Shown here piece by piece: positions 9,276 through 17,754 of a stretch of 64,000 bases of DNA (position 1 is the stretch's first letter; each line of letters opens with the position of its first letter). The translations under genes were made by a program, and so were the position numbers. The stretch comes from BJGV01 sp965205785. GTDB lineage: Bacteria; Pseudomonadota; Gammaproteobacteria; Burkholderiales; Nitrosomonadaceae. The stretch is from positions 2,108,001-2,172,000 of the forward strand of contig OZ242188.1 of the NCBI GenBank assembly GCA_965205785.1, given 5' to 3'. Below the pieces are notes generated by a model. That model worked only from the letters and a program-made list of their open reading frames with translations. It was not told where the DNA came from and did no database searches.

Positions 9276-9653
9276 TTATTTCTGACAGGCAATTGTCCAC
9301 ATTGCTTCCTTTATAGTTCCCATAGTTATCGGCATCCAGTTTCGTTGCTCAATATCCTTCCGGATTGTGGTGCCACTACCCATATTCTTTTGGTAAAAGG
9401 AAATAAAAAGTCTTCTACTTTGTTTTTGTATACAGTCATATTCACTTTCCATTGTTACTGACGTGTACTCAATCTGTCCCCGAGCTGTTTTATAATCATG
9501 CAAACTCCAAATTATTACTTTACTGCCTGACTTGCGAATTGTGGCAGGATCATAGTAAATAATAGAACCCTCACCTCTTCCAGCCTCAACCCACCCCGCT
9601 ATTGCGCTATTATTTATAACAGTCAATATTAAAACTAATAGTAATCTTTTCAT
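9276..9653 (-). CDS. Secreted protein of the surface-adhesin E-like family
   Basis: The ATG at 9653 follows GGGTGA and starts a signal peptide (MKRLLLVLILTVINNSAIA); the frame is open a little further upstream. The mature part has the pattern W-V, YYDPATIRKSG, then a VIIWSLHDYK strand, two spaced cysteines (YDC and IAC) and a C-terminal helix. This is the pattern of the small Surface-adhesin protein E domain. A close paralogue is encoded at 33296-33688. It lies just upstream of the Sel1-repeat gene. Confidence 0.7.
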   Translation of the reverse strand: MKRLLLVLILTVINNSAIAGWVEAGRGEGSIIYYDPATIRKSGSKVIIWSLHDYKTARGQIEYTSVTMESEYDCIQKQSRRLFISFYQKNMGSGTTIRKDIEQRNWMPITMGTIKEAMWTIACQK

Positions 9654-9802
9654 TTCATCACCCGATTTAAATAGCACCTGTCATTATTCTATTATCCTGT
9701 CATTTTTTCATTTTTCTACTCTTTTTAAATCAGCGAAAGGTATATTATGTATAGATATTAAACCATATACTTGCTTAACAAGTTACCCAGTTAAAAGAAA
9801 AA

Positions 9803-10225
9803 ATGAGAACACCACTGTCCATAATAATCGCTTTTGTAATTCTTTTTAACGGATGGCTTTTATTATCTGGAATATTGCATGGGATTAGTTACCTTTTACA
9901 AATTGATGAGAATTCATCAGTTCTGTACTGGATTAATCTTCTATTCATGCTTTTTCTAAGTCCAATATTTGGTGGATTTCTATCTACCTATATCACACCA
10001 CGATTATTTGAGGGGGTCAAAGCAAATACTATCGCAATCGGTGTTGCTTCTATAACCCTGACTATGACTTTCTTAATCGGTACAGTATATATAATTCTTT
10101 TTCTGCAGGAGAAGGCTGATATCCCTAAAATCAGTGAATTTGCCATGTTTATAGTTCAAGCCTTATCGCTTGTTACTGGTGCAATTATCGGAAAATGGTT
10201 TTATGGATCAGTTCAGTCAGAATAA
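9803..10225 (+). CDS. Four-helix inner-membrane protein of unknown function
   Basis: A 140-residue hydrophobic protein with four predicted membrane segments (about residues 5-30, 42-65, 75-100 and 112-133) and short polar loops. No family recognised. It starts with ATG after AAAAGAAAAA and converges with the glycine-rich gene on the other strand, sharing the terminator between them. Confidence 0.6.
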   Translation: MRTPLSIIIAFVILFNGWLLLSGILHGISYLLQIDENSSVLYWINLLFMLFLSPIFGGFLSTYITPRLFEGVKANTIAIGVASITLTMTFLIGTVYIILFLQEKADIPKISEFAMFIVQALSLVTGAIIGKWFYGSVQSE

Positions 10226-10256
10226 TTATTTTCTGTTAATTTTTTATTCTTAGTAT

Positions 10257-10282
10257 AAAAAAACGGGAACCGAAGTTCCCGT
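10257..10282. terminator. Shared terminator between convergent genes
   Basis: ACGGGAAC and GTTCCCGT form a perfect 8-bp stem with a CGAA loop. A run of As on the left becomes the U-tract for minus-strand transcripts, so it mainly serves the glycine-rich gene that ends at 10296. Confidence 0.85.
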
Positions 10283-10295
10283 ACTGTTTATTAAC

Positions 10296-10646
10296 TTACC
10301 ATCGCTGGATATAAACCGGAGGTGGTGCCTGTTGCACTACTACAACAGGCGAGTAAGAGTAATGCCGTGGAAAATATCCACCAAAACCTAATCTGAAGCC
10401 AAATCCACGGTAACCCCGATAGAAGCCGCGATTAAAGTGATTTCTTCCACCGTAGTACCCTCTACCAAAATGCCTGCTACCACGATAATGCTGTTTATGG
10501 TGTTTAAAATGTTTAAGGTGTTTTCCTCCGCCATAATAATGTTTACCACCACCATAGTAATGTTTACCTCTGTCTGCAGATACTGTACCGGCGGATACGA
10601 GTCCGAATATTGCAATGAAAAAACACATCAATTTTATCTTTTTCAT
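10296..10646 (-). CDS. Secreted Gly/His/Tyr-rich repeat protein
   Basis: A 116-residue protein with a signal peptide (MKKIKLMCFFIAIFGLVSAGTVSA) and a mature region dominated by GGGKHYY, HFKHHK, RGYYGG and similar units. It ends in a valine/proline-rich tail (PVVVVQQAPPPVYIQRW). The His-rich repeats could bind metal and the Gly/Tyr-rich repeats suggest a flexible, extracellular chain. Many betaproteobacteria have such proteins and no function is established. GGAGG lies before the start. Confidence 0.7.
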   Translation of the reverse strand: MKKIKLMCFFIAIFGLVSAGTVSADRGKHYYGGGKHYYGGGKHLKHFKHHKQHYRGSRHFGRGYYGGRNHFNRGFYRGYRGFGFRLGFGGYFPRHYSYSPVVVVQQAPPPVYIQRW

Positions 10647-10834
10647 AATAGCCTCCGTCAGGAGTTATAAAAACAAATTTTTTTCTCTGCCTGGCTTCAG
10701 CAAGCTTGCTGAACAAATCCGGGCTGTCAGTGATATAACGCTCCATATCTATTTTTGGTTGTCATGTAGAGGATTACCACATAATAATAAATGTGTATTT
10801 ATGCTTTCTATATCATTCCCTATCAGATAAAACA

Positions 10835-10882
10835 AAGTCACGAATGACTTAACTTATAATATAAAACAGTCACTGATGACTG
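10835..10882. repeat. Two 16-bp dyads in a 400-bp gene-free stretch
   Basis: AAGTCA-CGAA-TGACTT (10835-10850) and CAGTCA-CTGA-TGACTG (10867-10882) are inverted repeats of the same design, two helical turns apart. TATAAT sits between them. The rest of the space between the glycine-rich gene and 11057 shows nothing recognisable. They may be binding sites for one dimeric regulator, but there is no direct support. Confidence 0.35.
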
Positions 10883-11056
10883 ATTTCAGTACAACACAGA
10901 TGTATAAAAAAACATAGAAACTAAATATTCCAAGTCCAATATCCGTTATAAAGTTATAGATCACATTGAATTCAGAATAAATACGGTTATGAGCACGACG
11001 TATAAACAATATCTACTAATATTGAAGCCAGAGTTAAGCTATCTATGGAGCATTAA

Positions 11057-11371
11057 ATGAATCTGGTTAAAATTGCAGAAGACAGAGTCAGCCTACTGTT
11101 TAAAAAATCGGAAGGCAAAGCGACCAAAAGCGATTTAAAGCATCTAAATAAATTAGCAGATTTAATGCGGAAAACGAAAGCAAGTCTGATAATCTCAGAA
11201 GAAGATAAAAGATTTCTGCAATATGCTAAAAGGATGATTACTGCTTTGGAGAATAAAGCGATTAATACTGAACCAAGCGCTACTAAAGACCTAGTAGACC
11301 TAGATTTTACAAAAGTAGCAGTCACCTCTATCAGCTTAGATTTTACAAAGATATGTCAGGTGCCTACTTAA
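11057..11371 (+). CDS. Small hypothetical protein with a repeated LDFTK motif
   Basis: A 104-residue, charged, mainly helical protein (MNLVKIAEDRVSLLFKKSE...). No signal peptide or membrane segment. The C-terminal part contains the same five residues, LDFTK, twice, 12 residues apart. No family recognised. It converges with cobS on the minus strand, with 32 bases between the stop codons. Confidence 0.5.
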   Translation: MNLVKIAEDRVSLLFKKSEGKATKSDLKHLNKLADLMRKTKASLIISEEDKRFLQYAKRMITALENKAINTEPSATKDLVDLDFTKVAVTSISLDFTKICQVPT

Positions 11372-11403
11372 ATTTTAGTATTATTTCCTTCTCTAGTTCA
11401 GCT

Positions 11404-12138
11404 CTACCTTAACACAACAACTAATAGCAGTATTGTTTCACATATTTCAACCAAAGCACCAGCTGTATCACCTGTTGTACCACCAATACGGCAAAGCATA
11501 AGAAAACGTAATAATAAAAAAGTAATTAGTGTAGTAATAATTAATAAAATACTATTGAATCCACCTGCTATCATTACCAGAATAATAGTTGTTGCAATTA
11601 CAAGTTTACTCATGCGACGTGGCTGATATTTACTAAGTGTTGCTCCAAGCCCATCAGTTCGTACGTAAGCTGTAGTTAGTAATAACAAAGGTAGCATTGC
11701 TCTGCTTAGTATCAAAGTAAATAATAGCGCGCTCCAGTTACCGGTAATGGACAGAGTATGAAGGGCTGTAAACTTAAGTAGTAAAACTAATATAATCGCT
11801 ACAATGCCTGCTGGACCACAATTTGGGTCTTTCATAATAAGTAATGTCTTTTCCTGACTTCCCATTCCACCTATCCAAGCATCTGCACTATCAGCTAGCC
11901 CGTCTAGATGTAATCCGCCAGTAATTACTACCCAAATAGTCAGCACTAATGCAGCAATTACTAATGGCGGGCTTTCATTTAGCATCCAGCTAGAAGAAAA
12001 AAGTAACAAACCAATAATGAAACCTACTAATGGATAATAAAGTAGCGAGTTTCCGATGTCCTTATCGCTGTACTGATCATTTGTCTGTACTGGGATTCGT
12101 GTCAAAAATTGTAAAGCAATGAGAAACGGACGAATCAT
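11404..12138 (-). CDS. cobS: Adenosylcobinamide-GDP ribazoletransferase (cobalamin synthase)
   Basis: A 244-residue polytopic membrane enzyme that joins GDP-cobinamide to alpha-ribazole (or its phosphate) in the last part of cobalamin synthesis. The family signature is present: an N-terminal FLTRIP stretch, the GGLHLDGLADSADAW motif (acidic residues for Mg2+) at about residues 75-90, and GPAGIVA. It is the last gene of the minus-strand cobalamin operon and overlaps cobC by four bases (ATGA), showing translational coupling. Length is normal for the family. Confidence 0.93.
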   Translation of the reverse strand: MIRPFLIALQFLTRIPVQTNDQYSDKDIGNSLLYYPLVGFIIGLLLFSSSWMLNESPPLVIAALVLTIWVVITGGLHLDGLADSADAWIGGMGSQEKTLLIMKDPNCGPAGIVAIILVLLLKFTALHTLSITGNWSALLFTLILSRAMLPLLLLTTAYVRTDGLGATLSKYQPRRMSKLVIATTIILVMIAGGFNSILLIITTLITFLLLRFLMLCRIGGTTGDTAGALVEICETILLLVVVLR

Positions 12139-12740
12139 ATTGGCTTATTCGTAATGAGTGAAATATGATTCTGAGATTTTGTATGTTTTATCTGAATACG
12201 CTGTATCGTTGCATGTCCTATTTTAAATTCAGACACACGTTCAATAGGATAGTGTAAAACATGACAGAGAATTGTGCGTATGACTCCACCGTGAGTGATT
12301 AACAAAGTTCTTGTGCCCGTATACTGGATTGTAATGTCATGCCATGCACTAAGTACACGCTTTTTAAAACCTGACAAATGCTCACCATTAGGTGGTGTGT
12401 TGTGTGTAGGGTTATTCCAAAAACGAGTTAATGCATCTGAATCTACTTGCATTAATTCAGCAGCCGAGCGATTCTCCCAGTCGCCAAAATGTATTTCCTT
12501 GATACGTTCATCTACAGTACATGGAATTACATAATGCAGGCTGAATATTTTTGCAAAAGCAGCACAGCGGGTTAATGGTGAAGTAATAATGTGATCCCAA
12601 TCAGGTGGAAGAGTTTTTGATACTGTCCACATTTGTTTCCATCCATTAGTAGACAGAGGTATGTCTGTACTCCCACAATAATGGGTATGGTTAGTTGTTT
12701 CGCCATGTCGCAACAAGTCAATGTAGGAGGTTACAGGCAT
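12135..12740 (-). CDS. cobC: Alpha-ribazole phosphatase-like histidine phosphatase
   Basis: A 201-residue histidine phosphatase with the LLRHGETTN catalytic motif near residue 10 (phospho-His), a conserved HFGDWE segment and a second His in LLITHGGVIR. In this operon the likely role is dephosphorylation of alpha-ribazole-5-phosphate or of cobalamin phosphate. It lies between cobT and cobS with nearly no spacing, which supports the assignment over a general phosphoglycerate-mutase-like enzyme. Confidence 0.85.
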   Translation of the reverse strand: MPVTSYIDLLRHGETTNHTHYCGSTDIPLSTNGWKQMWTVSKTLPPDWDHIITSPLTRCAAFAKIFSLHYVIPCTVDERIKEIHFGDWENRSAAELMQVDSDALTRFWNNPTHNTPPNGEHLSGFKKRVLSAWHDITIQYTGTRTLLITHGGVIRTILCHVLHYPIERVSEFKIGHATIQRIQIKHTKSQNHISLITNKPI

Positions 12741-12748
12741 TTATTGTA

Positions 12749-13813
12749 TTAAGACTTTTGTGAAACTTGAGCCTCGGTAAAGGTTGCCATTTCATTGTGT
12801 AAAGCACAGGCCATTCGTAATAAGGGGAGCGCAATGGCTGCACCACTACCCTCTCCTAGGCGCAGGCTCAGATTAAGTAACGGTTTTGCTTGTAACTCAT
12901 CCAAAATTAGGCCATGCCCAGGTTCTGCAGAAATATGTGAAAATAATAGCCACCTTTTTATATCAGGACAAATGCGCTCTGCAGTTAATGCCGCAACTGA
13001 ACTGATAAAGCCATCTATCAGCACAGGAAGGCCCAACTGTGCACAATGTATGTAAGCCCCAACTAAAGCTGCAATTTCAAAACCACCAACACGACGCAAG
13101 GTCTCCAATGGAGCAGTACTCTGTTCGCCATGAAAATTTATTGCTCGTTGAATAATATCTATTTTATGTGTAACACCATGAGCATCAAGTCCGGTACCGG
13201 GCCCTGCTATCAATTCTGGTTCGGCATTTAGTAGAATGCAAGAAAGCGTACTGGCAGAAGTGGTATTACCAATTCCCATTTCACCACCTATAAAAAGATG
13301 CGTATTGTCTGATACTGCTCTTCTGACAGCCTGCCGACCGATATTTAATGCATCAAACAGTTGATCGCCTGTCATCGCAGGATCAAAAATAAAATTTTTA
13401 GTTCCAGGTCCTAGTGGATAATGCCTTACATTTTCTACTGATCCAATATCATGTGCTGTACCCAAATTAATTATTTCAAGCTGCGCATCAAGGTTACGAG
13501 CTAACACATTAATGGCAGCTCCCCCACGAGCAAAATTTTTAATCATCTCAACAGTCACTGCCTGAGGAAATGCAGATACTCCCTCTAATGCGATGCCATG
13601 ATCCGCAGCAAATATTGTAATTTGTACGTTTTGAATATCAGGTCGAAAAGAACCCTGTAGTGAAGCAAGAACTAATACAATTTCTTCAAGACGCCCCAGA
13701 GAACCTGGTGGCTTGGTAAGCTCAGTCTGACGATTTAGTGCCGACTTTCTTGAAGCCTCATCTAAAATAGCTACAGGTATCTGCAACCATTTAGGAATAA
13801 TCAGATTGCTCAT
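12749..13813 (-). CDS. cobT: Nicotinate-nucleotide--dimethylbenzimidazole phosphoribosyltransferase
   Basis: A 354-residue enzyme that activates the lower ligand DMB with the ribose-phosphate of nicotinate mononucleotide. Visible family features are KPPGSLGRLE near residue 35, a long central ATP-independent transferase core with GEMGIGNTTSAS, and the C-terminal LGEGSGAAIALPLL that holds the catalytic Glu. Length is typical. Its start overlaps the end of cobU by 23 bases, and cobC follows after eight bases. Confidence 0.95.
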   Translation of the reverse strand: MSNLIIPKWLQIPVAILDEASRKSALNRQTELTKPPGSLGRLEEIVLVLASLQGSFRPDIQNVQITIFAADHGIALEGVSAFPQAVTVEMIKNFARGGAAINVLARNLDAQLEIINLGTAHDIGSVENVRHYPLGPGTKNFIFDPAMTGDQLFDALNIGRQAVRRAVSDNTHLFIGGEMGIGNTTSASTLSCILLNAEPELIAGPGTGLDAHGVTHKIDIIQRAINFHGEQSTAPLETLRRVGGFEIAALVGAYIHCAQLGLPVLIDGFISSVAALTAERICPDIKRWLLFSHISAEPGHGLILDELQAKPLLNLSLRLGEGSGAAIALPLLRMACALHNEMATFTEAQVSQKS

Positions 13814-14339
13814 TAAGGTTACCTTTTATCATCAATGGTATACCAGCTATAATTAATGCTACTTGTTGACATTTTTGAGCCAATTCCTGGTGTAAGATAC
13901 CTGCTTCATCGCAATAACGACGACTTAATATACCAAGCGGAGTAACACCCATATTGGTTTCATTACTAACTAAAACTATGTTGCCTGGTACAGTAGAAAT
14001 GATAGAGAGTAAAGCTGTCCGCTCCGATTCAAATATTGTCGTATCTTTATCTGTTAATAGATTTGTAATCCAGAGCGTCAGACAGTCAACAATAATAAAA
14101 CATCCGGGTTTTGCATGGGTAGTTAGTACCTTAGCAAGCTTAATTGGTTCCTCTATTACCTTCCAGGCTGCCGGACGCCTTTCCTGATGTAACATAATTC
14201 GCTGACGCATTTCTTCATCTAGTCTAGTCGCAGTTGCAATGTATGTGACAGGCAATTTGCTCTCACGAGCTAAACGTTCAGCTAGACGACTCTTCCCTGA
14301 GCGTACGCCTCCCAAAATCAAAGTTTTTGAATTTGTCAT
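13791..14339 (-). CDS. cobU: Adenosylcobinamide kinase / adenosylcobinamide-phosphate guanylyltransferase
   Basis: A 182-residue bifunctional enzyme that phosphorylates adenosylcobinamide and then adds GMP. The P-loop GGVRSGKS is at residues 10-17, VTYIATA follows, and a WITNLL stretch with NETNMGVTP lies further on, all characteristic of the family. It overlaps cbiP by four bases and cobT by 23, so translation within the operon is coupled. Confidence 0.95.
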   Translation of the reverse strand: MTNSKTLILGGVRSGKSRLAERLARESKLPVTYIATATRLDEEMRQRIMLHQERRPAAWKVIEEPIKLAKVLTTHAKPGCFIIVDCLTLWITNLLTDKDTTIFESERTALLSIISTVPGNIVLVSNETNMGVTPLGILSRRYCDEAGILHQELAQKCQQVALIIAGIPLMIKGNLNEQSDYS

Positions 14340-15817
14340 GTTAACGCCATATTAAGATCAAGTAATTTATATAATTGAGCAGTATCAAGATGCTGAGATA
14401 CACAATCTGCCAACCGATTTACAGACGTTTCCCGTACAGCATGATAATCAAAAAGTTGAATTTTATTATCTGGAGCAACCCAAGAAAGTAGTGTAGTACA
14501 GGCAGCTGGCGATTCAAATAATCCATGTAAATATGTCCCCAGAATTAATCCGTCTTCACTGATAGCACCATCAAACCCATGAGGTAACTTAACTGCAGGT
14601 TGATAGGATGCAAGGTAACTAGTATCGCCTGCATGAATTTCAAACCCAGTTATTTTAGCGTCATTAAATGTAAGGGAACCTGTTACATTTCGTAATATTT
14701 TTTCAGGCTCTAGTGTGGTATCCATATCAAAAAAACCTAAACCATTACTGCTTCCTGCTTTTCCTTCTAAACCATGCGGATCATGAATATGCTGCCCTAG
14801 CATTTGAAATCCACCGCAAATACCGATTACTTTTCCACCATAGCGTAAATGGTTTCGGATCGCTGTTTCCCACCCTTGTTTACATAACCAGTCATAATCT
14901 GCACGTACACTCTTTGATCCTGGCAAAATTACCAGATCAGCAGGTGGAATGGATTCGCCTGGACCAATAAATTTTAAACTCACCTGTGGATGCAATCGCA
15001 GCGGATCAAAATCAGTATGATTGCTGATACGTGGTAAAACCGGGATAATTATTTGTATAGACCTTGTTATATCAGCGGTAGACAAGTTATCTTCTTTGGG
15101 TAGCGCATCTTCGGCTTCAAGATGTAAGCCATGCAAATAAGGTAAAACACCTAAAACTGGTTTTCCTGTATGTTCTGATAACCACTTTAAGCCAGGTTCT
15201 AGTAAAGCAATATCCCCACGAAAACGATTTATAACAAATCCTTTAATCCGTGCCTGTTCACTCTCACTTAATAATGAGAGTGTTCCGACAAGATGTGCAA
15301 ACACACCGCCACGGTCTATATCTGCAATGAGAATTACTGGACAATCTACAGATTCTGCAAAACCCATGTTGGCAATATCATTAGCACGCAGATTAATTTC
15401 GGCGGGCGAACCTGCTCCTTCGACAATAATTCTTTCATAATTTTCTGTAAGTCGCGCATGAGATTCTAGTACAGCATTCAATGCAACAGACTTATAATCA
15501 TGGTAACCGCACGCGTCCATGTTGCTAACAGGATGACCATGAATAATCACCTGAGCACCTGTATCACTATTAGGTTTTAACAAAACCGGGTTCATATCAG
15601 TGTGCGGCTTAAGACCACATGCTAAAGCCTGAACGGCCTGCGCACGACCAATCTCACCACCATCAATACTGACCACACTGTTTAGTGCCATATTTTGCGG
15701 TTTAAACGGTACAACACGTATCTTCTGTCTTGTAAGCCAACGACACAAAGCGGTTACTAACAGACTCTTGCCCGCATCAGATGTGGTTCCCTGAATCATG
15801 AGGGTTTGGTTGTTCAT
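14336..15817 (-). CDS. cbiP: Cobyric acid synthase (glutamine-hydrolysing)
   Basis: A 493-residue enzyme that amidates four side chains of adenosylcobyrinic acid diamide. The N-terminal ATP-binding domain starts with QGTTSDAGKS and contains KPQNMALNS. The C-terminal glutamine amidotransferase domain has the nucleophile in GICGGFQMLG and the partner His in GTYLHGLFE. Length is standard. The gene sits in the middle of the operon, 40 bases after bluB. Its presence without ring-building genes in the window means its substrate is made elsewhere in the genome or taken up. Confidence 0.95.
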   Translation of the reverse strand: MNNQTLMIQGTTSDAGKSLLVTALCRWLTRQKIRVVPFKPQNMALNSVVSIDGGEIGRAQAVQALACGLKPHTDMNPVLLKPNSDTGAQVIIHGHPVSNMDACGYHDYKSVALNAVLESHARLTENYERIIVEGAGSPAEINLRANDIANMGFAESVDCPVILIADIDRGGVFAHLVGTLSLLSESEQARIKGFVINRFRGDIALLEPGLKWLSEHTGKPVLGVLPYLHGLHLEAEDALPKEDNLSTADITRSIQIIIPVLPRISNHTDFDPLRLHPQVSLKFIGPGESIPPADLVILPGSKSVRADYDWLCKQGWETAIRNHLRYGGKVIGICGGFQMLGQHIHDPHGLEGKAGSSNGLGFFDMDTTLEPEKILRNVTGSLTFNDAKITGFEIHAGDTSYLASYQPAVKLPHGFDGAISEDGLILGTYLHGLFESPAACTTLLSWVAPDNKIQLFDYHAVRETSVNRLADCVSQHLDTAQLYKLLDLNMALT

Positions 15818-15857
15818 AAGGTAATTGGAATTAGAGTCAAGAAAAACATCCAGCCAC

Positions 15858-16517
15858 CTATGTTGGTAACTTTGTGTTTCCCCAAGTATTCTGAAATAGT
15901 AAGTCTTTCAGTGGATGTTCTTCTACCCATCCTTCGTTTACTAACATTGGGGCTGAATAAAATTCAGCCACATGACCAAGACAAAGTACAGCTACAGGTT
16001 TACTGCCATTAGGCATACCTAATAAACTAGCAAGCTCGGCCGGATCAAATAAAGAAACCCAGCCCATACCAAGTCCTTCTGAACGTGCAGCTAACCACAT
16101 ATTCTGTATTGCACAGGAAACGGAGGCTAAATCCATTTCCGGCATGGTACGCCGACCGAAAACATACCGTTCTCGTTTATCACTTAATGCTGCCACTAGA
16201 AGTTCTCCACACTCAATGATCCCTTCTACTTTAAGACGCATAAATTCATCAGCTCGATCTGATAATGCTTGCGCTGTCAGGCTACGCTCTTTTTCAACCA
16301 GTTTGGCAATGCCAGATCGCAATTTGTCATCCGTAATGCGTATAAAACGCCAAGGCTGCATTAGACCGACACTAGGCGCCTGATGCGCAGCTGAGAGTAA
16401 GCGAGTAAGGATAACTGGATCTACAGGATCAGAACGAAAATGGCGCATATCTCGACGTTCAGCAATCGCACGATATACAGCCTTAATTTCTAACTGACTA
16501 AAACTATGAGTATTCAT
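15858..16517 (-). CDS. bluB: 5,6-dimethylbenzimidazole synthase
   Basis: About 219 residues from the ATG at 16517 (MNTHSFSQLE). The frame is open further upstream to 16634, but that would overlap cobO and is not conserved in the family. BluB is an FMN enzyme of the nitroreductase fold that breaks FMNH2 down to DMB, the lower ligand of cobalamin. The features ERRDMRHF, QAPSVGLMQPWRF and the C-terminal CLGHVAEFY are typical. It lies between cobO and cbiP, and feeds cobT encoded downstream. Confidence 0.92.
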   Translation of the reverse strand: MNTHSFSQLEIKAVYRAIAERRDMRHFRSDPVDPVILTRLLSAAHQAPSVGLMQPWRFIRITDDKLRSGIAKLVEKERSLTAQALSDRADEFMRLKVEGIIECGELLVAALSDKRERYVFGRRTMPEMDLASVSCAIQNMWLAARSEGLGMGWVSLFDPAELASLLGMPNGSKPVAVLCLGHVAEFYSAPMLVNEGWVEEHPLKDLLFQNTWGNTKLPT

Positions 16518-16545
16518 GACGAAAATCGTGCTGCAATAAGAGACT

Positions 16546-17151
16546 TCACAAATCAATACCTTTTTGTGCAGTAATTCCTGCATGGAAGGCATGCTTGGTA
16601 TCCCGCATCTCTGTAACCGTATCTGCAGCCTCACAAAGTGCTTCAGGTGCTCCTCGACCCGTAATGACTACATGCTGCATACTAGGTCGCATTTTAAGAT
16701 CATCTAGTACTGTATTGATATCTAACCAACCAAATTTAATTGGATAGGTAAGCTCATCTAGTACAACAAGCTGTTGGGATGGATCCTGTAACATTTTTTT
16801 AACGACAACCCAGCCACGTTTTGCAGTTTCAATATCACGATTTAGATTTTGTGTCTCCCAGGTAAACCCTTCTCCCAGGACATGCCAGATCACATTACTC
16901 TGTTGACGGAAGAAAGCCTCTTCTCCAGTATCAGAACGCCCTTTGATAAACTGTGCCACACTGACTTTCATACCATGACCTAGAGCACGAGCAATCATGC
17001 CAAAAGCAGAACTTGATTTGCCTTTACCATTTCCGGTTAATACCAGCAATAGCCCTCGTTCCTGATCCGCTTTCGCAATAGCTTTATCAACAACTTCTTT
17101 CTTACGCTGCATGCGTGTACGATGGCGCTCTTCCCGGTCAGGTTTCTCCAT
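16546..17151 (-). CDS. cobO: Corrinoid adenosyltransferase (CobA/CobO/BtuR type)
   Basis: A 201-residue enzyme that adds the 5'-deoxyadenosyl group of ATP to reduced cobalt. The unusual P-loop GNGKGKSSSAFG, followed by ARALGHG, VAQFIKG, LDELTY and VITGRGAPE, identifies the CobA/BtuR family. It follows btuM by three bases and precedes bluB, so imported corrinoid can be adenosylated at once. Confidence 0.95.
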   Translation of the reverse strand: MEKPDREERHRTRMQRKKEVVDKAIAKADQERGLLLVLTGNGKGKSSSAFGMIARALGHGMKVSVAQFIKGRSDTGEEAFFRQQSNVIWHVLGEGFTWETQNLNRDIETAKRGWVVVKKMLQDPSQQLVVLDELTYPIKFGWLDINTVLDDLKMRPSMQHVVITGRGAPEALCEAADTVTEMRDTKHAFHAGITAQKGIDL

Positions 17152-17154
17152 TTT

Positions 17155-17736
17155 TTATATGGTTCTGTTGTTATTCGTTCTGAACGTATCCCGAGCATAG
17201 ATAAATAGTGTATGGATTATTGCGGTGATACCAATATAAAACATCAGTGACCCGATATAATGTGGGAAATACTGCATCAAACGTTGTCCAAACTCAGCAA
17301 TCGTAGTTTCTTCAAAACGTCCAGAGAAGAAATAAAATCCACCACTAGAAAATAGTTCACAAACAGCTGCACCAATCATCAAACTAAGAGAAAGTGGCAG
17401 TACTGTTTGCAATTCAAATTGGTGCTGGCGAGCATACCAGCTACCGGCATACCAAAGTGCACTGTAGGCTGGTAACAAAAATACATAAGCGGAAGTCAGA
17501 CAAAATCCACTAGCACCTCCCCAGGTATAAGCAGAAAAATCTAGCCCCCATGTCAGAATAAAAAATCCTGCTAGTGGCCACACTGCGCGTAAATACACAC
17601 CAGCTAAAAAGAAAATTGCCCAGGAAGCACCGGGCAAGCTATGCAATGATGAAAAATGATGTCCTCGCGTAATGATCATTAGTAACACAAGTGCAACACC
17701 GATAGTTAACTGGTTGCGAACAGATAAAGTCATCAT
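17155..17736 (-). CDS. btuM: BtuM-type solitary vitamin B12 transporter
   Basis: A 193-residue hydrophobic protein with about six membrane segments, resembling the substrate-binding S-components of ECF transporters. Cysteine 79 lies in a GGASGFCLTSAY context. In Thiobacillus denitrificans BtuM, the cysteine at essentially the same position (Cys80) coordinates the cobalt of cobalamin. No ECF ATPases and no BtuCDF genes occur in the window. The gene directly follows btuB and lies under the same riboswitch, so uptake across the inner membrane is the expected role. AAGGA seven bases before the first of two ATGs supports this start. Confidence 0.82.
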   Translation of the reverse strand: MMTLSVRNQLTIGVALVLLMIITRGHHFSSLHSLPGASWAIFFLAGVYLRAVWPLAGFFILTWGLDFSAYTWGGASGFCLTSAYVFLLPAYSALWYAGSWYARQHQFELQTVLPLSLSLMIGAAVCELFSSGGFYFFSGRFEETTIAEFGQRLMQYFPHYIGSLMFYIGITAIIHTLFIYARDTFRTNNNRTI

Positions 17737-17754
17737 AATTAAGTCCTTAACAGA

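Noticed and set aside
10388..10670. Overlapping open frames on both strands over the glycine-rich gene
   Set aside because: They result from the repetitive codons of the Gly/His-rich protein. Only that frame has a signal peptide and ribosome-binding site.
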